Made by a program: the position numbers and the translations under genes
Assembly: GCA_973895155.1 (NCBI GenBank)
Contig: OZ316897.1
Span: 5,456,001-5,520,000, forward strand
DNA from: Marsupella aquatica
Lineage: Eukaryota; Marchantiophyta
Length of the DNA: 64,000 bases
Reading direction: 5' to 3'
Shown: piece by piece, positions 20,613 to 31,135 of the stretch
Layout of the letters: each line of letters begins with the position of its first letter
Position numbering within the stretch: the first letter of the stretch is position 1
Notes under the pieces: generated by a model
Told to the model about the DNA's origin: nothing
What the model saw: the letters and a program-made list of their open reading frames with translations, nothing else
The model's database searches: none

Positions 20613-22565
20613 GTGGATGAGATGGGTGACTATGACGAAGTCGATCGGATATCGAGCATCGTCATGTCGATGATGAGAACCATAAGGAAGGAAGAGCTTG
20701 AGTCGGAAAGGGTGAACAAGGAAGCGAATAGAACTACTCAGTGTCTCCAAGAGGTTCTAAAGGAGAATGGGCAGTTCGATGGGAGAAATGTGACAAGCTA
20801 CCTTAAGTCTTACTTGACAGAAGCAGTGGTCTACAAGTTGGATAAAGGGACGGCCGTGAAAGAGTTCATGGTGCTGGTTGAGAAGGAGTTGAGTTTGACA
20901 GTGCGGACCATCATTGAGTCAGCTGAGGGCTGGGATGACTTCGACCAGAAGATGAAAGAGGAGTTCCAAGCGAAGGATGCTGATCGGGTCACACAAGCTA
21001 CCTTCTTGGATTGGGTGAATGACAGGAACAAGAAGCTGAAGGGGCCGCAAGAGCTCCTAAGGGAGTTCAAGAGAAGGGTGTCTCAGTTACCAAAGCGGGA
21101 TGTGGGAATCATCGAGTTGCAGCGCTCAACGCTCTTCTTGAGGGCAGCCAATGAGGACCTTCGAGAGGAGCTTGAGAACGCGATGGAGCTGCTGGAACCT
21201 TCGAGAGTTACCTTGTCTAACGACTGGAACCAAGTTGAGAAAGCGGTGTCAAAAGTGAGCAATCGACACCGGCGGCGAGAGCTAGACAAGGAGGCTACCA
21301 CTCTCAACCTAAGGCCACCGGAACCAATATTGAGGAAAGGGAAGCGAGAACCAGCGAAGGATGAGATCAAACCATCGGTGGATGATCTCGCGGAAATGAT
21401 GCAAAACCTGAAGATCTTGGCGGCGCATGCGATCGAGAATCCAAAACCAAGGGTTACGAGTGCTCCCAAGAGGAAGCGAGAGATGCAGAGTTGGCCATGC
21501 ATGTGGTGCGACAACAAAGAGCATGACAAACGGGAGTGCCTAGACCTGAGGGAAGCTGCGGATAAAGGGCTGATCAAGTTCGTCGGTGAAGTTGGTCAGA
21601 AAAAGATATCATTTGCCGATACTGAGGAGCCGATTCCATTCAACTCCAACAAGGGAGGCATGAAGGCTTTGGCTGAGAAGCAAGTTGGAAAGCGAGTCGA
21701 AGAGGGGTCCTCTTTGCACCTGGAAGCGAATGTCTACAATGTGGAGTTGGATGGCCCCGTGACGGATATGGACAAGTTTTACAAGCGCTTGGCGGATCCG
21801 GTTCGAGAGAGATCCGGATGGAGTGACCCGGTGCTGATCAATGCGATAACGGTTGAGGTTGGGGCTAGTTAGGATGCCTCGGTTGAGTCAAAAGGGAAGA
21901 AAACTGACGAGGATGACACTCCGTCTCAATCAGGGGAATGAGAGAGGCAGGATACTCGAGACAAGGAAAGGAGGGTTAGGTTCAAAGAAGAGGAAATGAG
22001 CGAGAAAGAGCCGGAGAAAGGGAAACCGATCAGGAAGGACCCGGGCTGGGTGCTTGGCGGGGACGTGGACCAGGCCATGTACCCGGAGGTTGTAGCTGAG
22101 AAGAGCCAACAGGCTCAAAGGTTTACCAACGCCGAGTTCTTTGGCAGTATGAGGCGGGAGATCCAGGAAGCGATCTTGGAGAGATCCAAGAGGAAACGGA
22201 TTTACAAAGAGGGCCCTCACACCTTGATGGGGGAGGCTGGCGAGACGGAAATTGGGAGTTTCCGAACTTACACTGCTGGGGTGTGCATGGGTTCAGGTAG
22301 TAAGCTTACTGGCCCCGAAGAGTCAGACTTGGGGGAACCGAAGAGGGTCAAGTCCCTTGAAGAGGAGCTCATGAACTTGGATGATGAGTTCTTTGATGCA
22401 AAAGAGGAGCTCATGGGAACTGGAAGCGAAGCTGAGTCTGTGGCAAACAGGGACCCGACCGAAAGGGGAGAACGGGAAAGCATTACCGCGCAGTCGAGGA
22501 CCATTCTTGTCATGGGCTCAATGAAAGGAAACGGTTATGCTTACCGAGATAGATACTGGGCTTGA
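20613..22565 (+). pseudogene. Gag polyprotein region of the gypsy element
   Basis: A single frame (also used by the protease downstream) starting MDEMGDYDEV. A helical capsid-like part (VKEFMVLVEKELSLTVRTII, GWDDFDQKMKEEFQ) is followed by a basic linker and a zinc knuckle C-X2-C-X4-H-X4-C (CMWCDNKEHDKREC, near 21505). In-frame stops are TAG at 21870-21872, TGA at 21939-21941 and TGA at 22563-22565; the residues between remain alignable as an acidic spacer. Gag would assemble the cytoplasmic particle that packages the RNA. The stops make this copy non-functional. Confidence 0.8.
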
Positions 22566-22589
22566 GCGAGTCCGGAGAATGAGTGCCAG

Positions 22590-23102
22590 TTGGAAGGAAT
22601 GGAAGGCAAGGTGCGGGCGCTCATTGATACTGGCTCGGAGATCAACTTGATGGATCCAAAGGTGTTTCAAAAGGGGAATTGGCCGGTGGACAATGAGTTG
22701 CTTTGGAGTGTGAACTCGGTGAGTTCAATGAAGGACTATCTTTGGGGCGGATGTCCGAATGTGATGGTGAAGTTCGGGAATGTCAAGCAGGTTTGTAACA
22801 TTTTTGTTCATGAGCACTTGTCATTTCCGGTGATACTGGGCATGCCTTTCATCACTGAATGGAGGATGGAGACGAAGGTTCTGGATGATACTACCTTCAT
22901 GGTGAAGGTTCGAGGCAAAGATGATAAGGAGGTGGTTCAGTTTCCGGCGATTCTACCTGGAAATGAGAGGAACCGAAAGCAGTTGCAAGATCCGACAGCG
23001 GCAGAAGTTGGCGTTGCTATGGGGGAGAACCAAGATGCTAAGATGGATCTAATACAGAGTTCAAAGGGGAGCCAATTTTGGACCAAAAGATGGGGAGTCT
23101 AG
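22590..23102 (+). pseudogene. Retropepsin (aspartic protease) of the gypsy element
   Basis: In the same frame as gag. The catalytic motif VRALIDTGSEINLM is followed by a flap-like region and VILGMPFITEWRM, the ILG segment that closes the retropepsin fold. In retrotransposons this enzyme cuts the Gag-Pol polyprotein. The frame ends at TAG (23100-23102). The expected reverse transcriptase does not follow; after about 110 bp the integrase N-terminal region begins. Confidence 0.85.
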
Positions 23103-23214
23103 TGTTCAAGGAAGAGTGTTACTCAGGAGAGCTACTGGACATTGGGAAGTATCTGAGTGAAATCGAAGCAACTGGAACGGGATGGTGAAGAGTTCGGAGA
23201 CATTTGAGTGAATT

Positions 23215-23341
23215 CTGATAAGTTCATTCTTAGAGACGGCTACCTTTGGCGGAAACCTAAGGGCCCCATGCTAGTATCGATGAGAGTTGTCGATTCTAAG
23301 GATGAGCAAAAGCGGATTTTGGAGGAAGTCTATGATGCTGA
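23215..23341 (+). pseudogene. Integrase N-terminal region of the gypsy element, first part
   Basis: DKFILRDGYLWRKPKGPM...DEQKRILEEVYDA matches the segment before the His-His-Cys-Cys zinc region of gypsy integrases (usual pattern: F-x-L-x-D-G-x-L-W-R, then an H/Y-D motif). It is cut at 23341 by the solo LTR and continues at 30634. It is out of frame with the protease. Confidence 0.7.
23337..23341. repeat. Target duplication of the solo LTR, left (GCTGA)
   Basis: GCTGA precedes TGTAAGTAG and recurs at 30629-30633 after ACTACA. Joining the flanks restores the integrase frame (EEVYDAEVKGG). Confidence 0.85.
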
Positions 23342-24224
23342 TGTAAGTAGTGGGTAATTCCAAAAGCATGAAGAAACTGAAAATTTTTAAATTTTTTATG
23401 GTGTTTAAACTCTAATTATTGCTAACATAGCGGAGATAGCATTCTGTCTATAAGTTACGGGTTCCCAAGTTTAAGGTTACGAGTAAACTCCCTTTACGAG
23501 TTTAGGAGTTTATGACTTTACTGCTTTACGAGTTACACCTTAAGAGTTGGTGACCCTGTGATCGTGACATCTTACGACTAGTTCAACGGGACTCCACAAC
23601 GGATGAAGAGCTCACCTTGAAAGGGAAGGAATGCAAGACATAGGCGCTCATTACTGACTTCTCTTCCACCTTACCTCTCAAACTCTGCCCAGCTTCAACC
23701 GGTATTTCAGAGATGTCAAATGGAGGCTTCACCCTTTCTATTCCAGGATGCTGAACTTTGATGAATTCCTATACCATTATCCCCTAGTATATGCTGCCTC
23801 TTGCAACAATTATGATGTAATTGGGATATATAGAGAAGCCCTTCGTATTGATTCATGTTATTTGATGAAGAGAATGCCTTTGATGTATCCTGAGAGACAA
23901 CTGAGATGCCTACCCTACTCTCGAGGATCCCCACGCCAGGCTGAATTAATGGAAGTTACACAAAATCGAACAATTACAGCAGTGGAGCTACTCGAACCAG
24001 AGGACATCCGACAGCAAGCTTGAAGAAGTCTTTAAGTGTTTTTAGTTAGTTTTTAGAGTAGTGCATCTTATCTGATTTTTAGAAATGTGTTCTAGAGCTT
24101 TAAAAGCTGTCATACTTCTTTAGCATGTAGTCTGTACTTAGGAAAGCCTTCTGGCAAAATTTGAGGCTTTTCTGAGCTACGAGTAAGAAGTTAAAAATAG
24201 TTGAATTTGCCAAGTTTTTACTTC

Positions 24225-24425
24225 TATTGCAATTACGAGTTACGACTTAGTTAGACTTTTACTAGTTTAAGAGTTTACTAGTTCACAGCTTTTACTAGTT
24301 TAAGAGTTACTAGTTTATGATTACGAGTTCCGACAGATTTCCGATTATGAGTTTAATAGTTTACTAGTTTACGAGTATAAGTCATTTACTAGTTACTAGT
24401 TTACGAGTTCAGACTTAGTCATTTT
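24225..24425. repeat. Degenerate TTACTAGTTTAAGAG/TTACGAGTT repeats
   Basis: Many short direct repeats of TTACTAGTTTA and ACGAGTT follow each other irregularly inside the solo LTR; similar words occur at 23455-23570. It is non-coding, low-complexity DNA. Confidence 0.6.
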
Positions 24426-25282
24426 TCCGACTTTTCACTCACAGTTTTGTAGTTTTAACTTTTTGAGGAGTATGAAGAGGCATGTCTCTTCGACCCTATG
24501 ACCTCTCACTTGGTAGATTTTTACTATAAGATAGCTCTACCACTAGTGTAGATTATGGTAAAGTCTAGCAATTTTTGCCTTTCCTTGGTGTTCTACCAGT
24601 TGATCATGAATGTTAAGAGTTCGAGATCAAGCTTGACACCAGGAGAAGACTTTCCTCCTTCTTGTGGTTTAATCCTTTGAATAAATCATGGGAAGTAAAA
24701 TTCCAATTGTGTAAATCTTATGAGATATGATGACAGATTCCTCTTTGGTGACTCATTACAATCTCCTGAGTTCTTGAAGTTAACTCACTTAGTTTAAGTC
24801 TTATTTGAAATTGATGGATTTTCTTTCGTGTTGCTTAGTACTATCTCAATGTTGAAGTAGCTACCTTTTAGATCTTATCTGAGTACCATCTAGAAAGAAA
24901 GGATAAGACATGTTGACGGCATTTTAAAAGGTACTCTAGTAAACAGTTTAGATCTGAAAAGCAATATGGATTTGAATCCTTAAGTCTTTTCATTTTGACT
25001 TATGTTTAAGGAGTAACCTTGGAAAATTCCAGACTCCCTTAGCATACTTTGAGATATTTTTCCTTGTGTTTTGTTAATCATTTCCTTTTCATTAATTTAT
25101 GGTTACCCAATGCTGAGTTACCATTAAAAACTACTCACCGCTGTGGAGCGATCTTCAAAATACCTTAGTAAAGTAATCAATTTTGATTACTATGTGTTAG
25201 AGAGAGTCTTTAAACTCTCATTTGTGTTTTTATGTATCAAATCAACCCCATCTTGTTCTTTACGGGAACGAATACCGAGTTT

Positions 25283-25307
25283 GGTAATGGTAATGGTAAT
25301 GGTAATG
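25283..25307 (-). repeat. LINE B 3' tail, (GGTAAT)4 on the + strand
   Basis: Four GGTAAT hexamers sit exactly at the junction between the LTR flank (CCGAGTTT) and the LINE 3' region. LINEs without poly(A) often end in such short tandem repeats. Confidence 0.8.
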
Positions 25308-25414
25308 TATTATAAGCTCCGGGACCATGAAAGTCAAAGGAGCTGCCACAAAAAGTAAAGTACAATGCAATCAAAGAAAAGAGCAACCAAAAGAGATTGC
25401 TCAGAAGAGGACAA

Positions 25415-28400
25415 CTATGTCCTCAAAGAAACTATGGACCTAGAGAGCCCTGAAAGATTTTCCAAACCTATTCTCCTTTCCCTATCCACCGCAAAGATAA
25501 ATCTTCCAAGTTGCTGAGGGGGCAGACCAAACAATGCATACAAATCTTTCACCAAGATTTGAGATGCCATCCTAACCCCCTCATAAAACTTGCAAGCAAT
25601 GAATACATGATATTCATTCTCTATACTAGAGCTATCACATAGTTGACAAACCCTCTTTTTCCTGTCAATATCCTTCCATCTCCCTTGTTCTACTTCAAGG
25701 TGGTGTGAGCTTAGTTTATACTGAGCAATAAGTTGTCTAAGTTGTACTGAGATAGTGCTAGATAAGTATTCTTGTTCTCGATATTTCTTCATGGGGTTCA
25801 CATCTCTCATGTAGTATTGTTGCCGTGGGCTAGGTTCATGCCAAAGTTTGTGCAAAGCCTTTTGCTCAAGTTTTGCTCTTAGCTTGGTTGGGTGTGTTGG
25901 CCATTCATGTTCAGGAAAATCCCAAGCATGGGCCCACCTGCACACATCTGCATACCACCCTTTAGCTGAAGATGAGCGCAAGGCATGAAAAGGAAATCTG
26001 TTTTCCTCCAACTCTCTTACACGCATGATGTATTTGAGTGTGTGGAAGAGTGCCTCCACCTCCAAAGGAAACAAGCCTGCCTCTGCAAGTGTAAGTGTAT
26101 ATGGGGTTTGTGACTTGATCCCAAGCTCCATCTCAAGAAATAGCTTTTGTAGCCCCTCAATCTGTTGCCACCCAGATTTAGACACACCTGCTCCCCAAAT
26201 TGGTGCTCCATAAAGAATGACTGGTTTCACCAAAGCTCCAAAGAGATGTTTCCTTAACCTCCAAGTGTGTAGACCAGCTCTTTTGCATTTGTTCATGAAT
26301 GCATAAAAAGCTATGTACCCATTGGCAGTCCTAGATTTTACACATGAGGCCCAACTCAAGTTTTGAGAGAACTCCACCCCAAGGTATTTGTAGGTCCTCA
26401 CAAATTCCACCAGATTCCCTTGGAAGTAGAGCTCTGGATTTTGTCGTGTGCCAATGCCCAAACACTTGGTCTTCTTGAGGTTGACTACCATCCCTGTTGC
26501 TTGACAAAACTCCTCCAAGGCATTGAGATGTCTTTGCAAAGCTTCTTGAGCATGAGCAAGTAGGACCACATCATCTGCAAATATAAGAAGTTGGAGGACA
26601 AACCTACCCAATTGAGTGCCAACTCCACCATGCTCCTCCAAAATGTTGTGTAGCTGATCAATGAAGATGCCAAATAGAGTTGGTGAGAGAGGACAACCTT
26701 GGATCACCCCAAGAGTGCTCCAGATTTCTTCAGAGGTTTCCTTTGAAAGTTTGATGCGCACTTCTTGGTACAATTTAGAAATAGCCAACCTGAGCTCTTC
26801 AGGCACTTCCAACTCCACCATCCTATCCCAAAGCTTGGATCGGGAAACTTTGTCAAAGGCCTTGGAGAAGTCCACAAACAAGCAAAATAATGGTTTATGT
26901 GGAGATTTGGCCTTTTCACACAACACCCTCAAGCAGAGAATGTGATCCATAGTGCTGAATTCTCTCCTAAAACCTGCTTGTGAAGGTGCCCTTTTCATCT
27001 CACTCTCCAACCAAGAGCTTAATCTGGCTTCAAGTAGTCCTCCCAAAACTTTAGCAAAAGTATTGCCTACCATGATGGTTCTGTAGTTGTGCACATCGTC
27101 CTTGTTGCCTGCCTTGAAGATAGGCACCACTCTTCTGGTCATCCAAGCTTTAGGTAAACCTAAAGCCATTGCTTGATTCAGCTCATGCACCAAGTTTGTT
27201 AATAAAGAGGGTCCTCCCCACAAAAGAAGCTCCAAGTTCAGGCCCAACAGATCTTTAGCTTTCCCATGTTGCATGTGGGAAAGATGCACCTTCACCTCCC
27301 TCTCTATAAACTGAATGGTGTCCCCAAGGGGCAAAGGCATGCCACTAGCATCTGGAAAGAAATACAAGGATGTGACATAGGTTACCAGGTCCTGGTGATC
27401 CAAGGGGGGAGTAGTCTTGCCTGATTGCATTCTCTCCCAAAAACGTTTTGGATGTTTGATGAACTCCTCACATAGTGATTGTTGATGACTCTTCAAGAAG
27501 CACCTCTTCTTGTGTTTGATGAAGTTCTTGTACATAGTGAATGCCAAAAGTCTCTTTTCCCCTGAATGTGATCTTGCTTGCATCCTTGCTCTAGCACAAT
27601 CCTCGTCAAACCAAGCCTTCATGTTTTGCTTTCTAGGGGGTTTGGTGGAGAAAGTAGAGGCTGCTGCTTGTCATATGACTTCTGAGAGCTCAATCTGATC
27701 ATCCAGGGTATGGAGAAGATGTTCAAAGTTGGCTTTGAAGATGACTTCTCTATCAGGGTCTAGAAACAGAGGTTTGGGTACTGGCTTTCTATGCACTTTG
27801 TTTGGGATTGTGGTCAGGTCAAGATGGAACAACAAAGGCAAGTGTGAAGACTCTGGTTGTTGATCAAGTATTTGAAAGTCAACCACTCTAGTGGCAGAGG
27901 TAGGTGTGGCAAGAAGGTAATCAATGGTACTACATCCTTGTTTAGATCTAAAAGTGTAACCAGATGATTGGGGAAATCTCTCAAGCCCATTCAATATTCT
28001 TAGATTACAAGAAGCTCCCAAATGCAAAAAGTGACGTGTCATGTCATTTGTTCTGGTGTCAAGAGCCTCTCTCACCCAAGGTAGCTCTTCACTACATGAT
28101 GACCAAGGTAAAGTTCCTAAGTCCTCACTTTCAGTAAATTGTTCATTAGATACCCTGGCATTAAAGTCCCCCACTATCCATGTCTCCCCTAGTGGTGATA
28201 TATCATGAATGACTTGGATTAACCTATGAAATGGATAATGTGCATCAGCAATTCCCATCTTATAGACATTCATATTAAGGGGAGCAAAGTAGGTGACAAT
28301 CAGAAATGATGGAGTACCTCTGGTATGAAGTCTCACCACCATGAACTGCTTGCTGGGATCTTCATGCTCAATAGAGGTGATGTGTTGAAGTTGATTCTTG

Positions 28401-28618
28401 GTGTAGACAGCAATGCCTCCAAACCCTCTTCCCCGTGTGGTCGTCTTCTCATTGAAGATGGATTGTATGCAAGTAAAGCCTTTAATGCTAGGTAGAGCAT
28501 TTCCCTCATATTCCCAAGTCTCCGTGAAAAGCAAGATGTCAAAATTCTCAAACAAAGGTTCCCCTCCAATTGCTGTTTCTATGGAAAGTCCTGAAACATT
28601 CCATGCCATGACTCTCAA
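25415..28618 (-). pseudogene. LINE B ORF2: AP-type endonuclease and reverse transcriptase, one in-frame stop
   Basis: About 1,067 codons in one frame from MRVMAWNVSGLS at 28618. The endonuclease (residues 1-240) shows WNVSGL, LLFTETWEYEG, GFGGIAVYTK, WIVGDFNARV and STIDYLL, the catalytic blocks of APE-like nucleases. A TGA at 27671-27673 interrupts the linker. The RT part (27622-25415) has FVDFSKAFDKV, GVIQGCPLSPTLF, the active site FADDVVLLAHA and YKYLGVEFS. A C-terminal CQLCDSSSIENEYHVFIAC zinc motif (C-X2-C-X9-H-X4-C) follows. The protein would nick the target DNA and reverse-transcribe LINE RNA. Only the one stop separates it from an open frame. Confidence 0.9.
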
Positions 28619-28630
28619 GGTCCCGATCCA

Positions 28631-29404
28631 TCATTTAGAAACAACTCTCTTCTTATTGGTAACAACAGCTTGTCCATTGCGCAAGTAGGCTACCAATCCT
28701 TGGTCTTTGGCTACCCTCACCTTCTCAAGCTCAATTTTCCTTGCTTGGACTTGTGTGGGAGTCAGATCATCATCCAACCAAATCCTTAGCCCTTTAAGCA
28801 TGCTCCTGTTAGCCATCACTCTAGCTTTCTCGGATTCAGCTGCAAACTTCACCAAGATTGGACGTGGAAGGTCCCCCTTCTTTTGCCCAATCCTATATGC
28901 TTGCAAAATGATAGGGTCATGCACTTTCATCTGAGATTGGAAGAATGAAATTGCTACCTTCTTGGTGTCTTCCTTCTCCTCCTCAGCAAGGCCTGATATT
29001 TTGCAGTTGCTGACTCTTGCATGCTGGTTCTTGTGTTCTTCCTCTAGTGCTCTCCTCTCCTCCTCCTTGGCTTGGACAAATTCCATATGTGATTGTTTTG
29101 CAGCCTGTGCAAAGGTTTTGAGCTTTTCCTCAATCTCCCCTACAGCCTCATGTATCACTGATTTCTCTGGGCACATACTCTTCTCCATGTCTCCAAAACA
29201 CGATGCAAGCAATGAGAGTTGCTTACCATTCTCCTGAGTTTGAGATCGAAGATCACTAATCAACCTCTTTTGCTTGACATTCTCATTCTTTAGCTCCGTC
29301 ACCTCCTTGCTGAGTGTGGTAATCTCAATTGCGGAGTTTTCAACCACAACTAAGATTTTCTCAAGCAAAGCCTTGAGATGGGCAATCTCCTCCGTTGCCA
29401 TCAC
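28631..29404 (-). CDS. LINE B ORF1: L1-type ORF1p (coiled coil plus RRM-like)
   Basis: 257 codons, start MMATEEIAHLK, ending KKRVVSK 12 bp before the ORF2 start. Residues about 8-110 form heptad-rich coiled coil (LKALLEKILVVVENSAIEITTL...). Residues about 130-235 match the L1 ORF1p/Transposase_22 pattern: NCKISGLAEEE, ILQAYRIGQKKGDLPRPILVKF, LKGLRIWLDDDLTPTQVQAR. Family knowledge: trimeric RNA chaperone coating LINE RNA. No zinc knuckle is visible, unlike many plant LINE ORF1 proteins. The frame is fully open. Confidence 0.8.
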   Translation of the reverse strand: MMATEEIAHLKALLEKILVVVENSAIEITTLSKEVTELKNENVKQKRLISDLRSQTQENGKQLSLLASCFGDMEKSMCPEKSVIHEAVGEIEEKLKTFAQAAKQSHMEFVQAKEEERRALEEEHKNQHARVSNCKISGLAEEEKEDTKKVAISFFQSQMKVHDPIILQAYRIGQKKGDLPRPILVKFAAESEKARVMANRSMLKGLRIWLDDDLTPTQVQARKIELEKVRVAKDQGLVAYLRNGQAVVTNKKRVVSK

Positions 29405-29458
29405 AAAGCTGAAACTGTTGTTAGAATGTACTCTTAGACGACAAATAGAAATTGGGAG

Positions 29459-30512
29459 CAGTAGAGGATGTCAGTTGCAGCTCTACCTTTGCCAGTGATA
29501 CACTCTCGCTATTTGCAACACTCTGGCAAAGTCTGAGCTCAAACCGCAGCCGATTGCCCTTCCAACTCGAAGTGAAATTTCGCCCCAAGCTCAGAATCCC
29601 AAAACTGGACACGTAGCAGATCGTGCATGCTAAAGTGCATACCAAACGATATCGGTTGCAGCTCTAACTTTGCCAGTGATACATTCTCGCTGTTTCCAAT
29701 GCTCTGGCAAAGTCTGAGCTTAAACCGCAGCCGATTTCCCTTCCAACTTGAAGTGAAATTTTGCCCCAAGCTCAGAATTGCGAAACTGGAGACGTAACAG
29801 ATCGTGCATGCTAAAGTGCATACCAAACAATGTCGGTTGCAGCTCTAACTTTGCCAGTGATACATTCTCGCTGTTTCCAATGCTCTGGCAAAGTCTGAGC
29901 TTAAACCGCAGCCGATTTCCCTTCCAACTCGAAGTGAAATTTTGCCCCAAGCTCAGAATTGCGAAACTGGAGACGTAACAGATCGTGCATGCTAAAGTGC
30001 ATATCAAACAATGTCGGTTGCAGCTCTAACTTTGCCAGTGATACATTCTTGCTGTTTCCAATGCTCTGGCAAAATCTGAGCTCAAACCGCAGCCGATTGC
30101 CCTTCCAACTCGAAGTGAAATTTTGCCCCGAGCTCAGAATCGCGAAACTGGAGACGTAACAGATCGCGCATGCTAAAGTGTATACCAAACGATGTCGGTT
30201 GCAGCTCTAACTTTGCCAGTGATACATTCTTGCTGTTTGCAATGCTCTGGCAAAATCTGAGCTTAAACCGCAGCCGATTGCCCTTCCAACTCGAAGTGAA
30301 AATTTTCCCCGAGCTCAGAATCGCGAAACTGGAGACGTAGCAGATCGCGCATGCTAAAGTGCATACCAAACGATGTCGGTTGCAGCTCTAACTTTGCAAG
30401 TGATACATTCTTGCTGTTTCCAATGCTCTGGAAAAATCTGAGCTTAAACCGGAGCCGATTGCCCTTCCAACTCGAAGTGAAATTTTGCCCCGAGCTCAGA
30501 ATCGTGAAACTC
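29459..30512 (-). repeat. 181-bp tandem array at the LINE B 5' end
   Basis: The block starting CGGTTGCAGCTCTA recurs at 29472, 29653, 29834, 30015, 30196 and 30377, an exact spacing of 181 bp. This gives five full units and a truncated sixth at the LINE 5' side. Each contains TTTGCCAGTGATACATTCT, CAATGCTCTGGCAAA and CAGATCG..CATGCTAAAGTG. Units differ by a few substitutions, with neighbours most alike. The array sits directly upstream of ORF1, where L1 promoter monomers lie in some animals. Confidence 0.93.
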
Positions 30513-30633
30513 GCGAATGTGGAGGGCGTACTCGCGAATCCTGAGTTTCATCAACTACTGCAAGAATTGAAAACATTTTGAGTTTGAAGACCTTTAAGTG
30601 TGTTTTTGGTTCTTCATAGAAAACTACAGCTGA

Positions 30634-30904
30634 GGTCAAAGGTGGTTTGAAAGGAATAAGGGCGAAGGTCTGTGAGCAGATCCGAAAGGAGTATTGGTGG
30701 CCAGATTTGTATTGGGATGTTCAGGAGTATGCTGACAATCGAGGGATCCATCACAATTTGAAGAGGCAGATTCAAGAGCTTGATTGGATTGACTGTCGAG
30801 TTGTTGACATACGGGAGAGAGTGAAGGTTTGCAAGGTGCGAACTAGAGATGAAATGGACTCAAGTTTCAACTTGAGTGAGTTTGAAGTCGAGGTGCTGGT
30901 CTAG
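30634..30904 (+). pseudogene. Integrase N-terminal zinc region of the gypsy element, second part
   Basis: GGLKGIRAKVCEQIRKEYWWPDLYWDVQEYADN is the usual I..-Y-W-W-P-x-M/L-x-x-D-V-x-x-Y block of gypsy integrases, here with the terminal Cys pair altered (ADNRGIHHN). It is followed by a junction to an unrelated acidic stretch (LSEFEVEVLV, then DLEFESGLTGSDLDELDFEF-type repeats to 31090). The DDE core is missing. Confidence 0.75.
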
Positions 30905-31125
30905 GCGCATCCGTTGGATTTGAGTTTCGAAAGTGGCTTGACTGGTTCTGATTTGGATGAGTTGGACTTCGAGTTTCTGGAAAGTGGAGTGCCTAAGGCC
31001 GAGTCTAAAGGCTTTGGGTTTGAGTTTCTTGAGGAGGAAGTGGTCCAGGCGCATGGCTCGAGTTTGGACTCAGACTTAGAGGAAATCTGATTGATTGGAG
31101 CAGACCGGAGGCTGCTCAGGTTTAC

Positions 31126-31135
31126 TGGGGGAGGA
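31126..31135 (+). promoter_or_regulatory. Polypurine tract of the gypsy element
   Basis: GGGGGAGGA directly precedes the TGTCG start of the 3' LTR, the position where plus-strand DNA synthesis is primed. Confidence 0.8.

Larger units (their letters stand above)
25283..30534 (-). mobile_element. LINE B: nearly intact non-LTR retrotransposon with 5' tandem repeats
   Basis: On the minus strand, in order: an array of about 5.8 units of 181 bp, ORF1, ORF2 (endonuclease plus reverse transcriptase) and a short 3' region ending in a (TTACCA)n-type tail. The probable target duplication is CGAATACCGAGTTT (25269-25282) against CGAATCCTGAGTTT (30535-30548), 12 of 14 matching. ORF1 is open and ORF2 has one stop, so it is young relative to LINE A. 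A coding region of about 4 kb with L1-like order places it in the L1-type group. Confidence 0.85.
23342..30628. mobile_element. Solo LTR (TGTA...TACA), about 2 kb, interrupted by LINE B
   Basis: Starts TGTAAGTAG, ends ACTACA, flanked by GCTGA. Minus LINE B it is about 2.0 kb. It has no second LTR, PBS or pol, so it is best read as a solo LTR. The stretch 25250-25282 (TTCTTTACGGGAACGAATA) resembles the 3' part of the LTR at 61693-61715, so the two probably belong to one Athila-like family. It contains repeated ACGAGTT/TTACTAGTTT words (24230-24410) and one ORF (23748-24023, 91 codons, PRQAELMEVTQNRTITAVELLEPED) of unknown meaning. Confidence 0.75.

Noticed and set aside
25283-25307. GGTAAT microsatellite as an independent repeat
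   Set aside because: It sits exactly at the LINE B 3' border and is the element's tail.
29421-30581. Series of 66- and 95-codon ORFs on both strands
   Set aside because: They repeat every 181 bp and are by-products of the tandem array.
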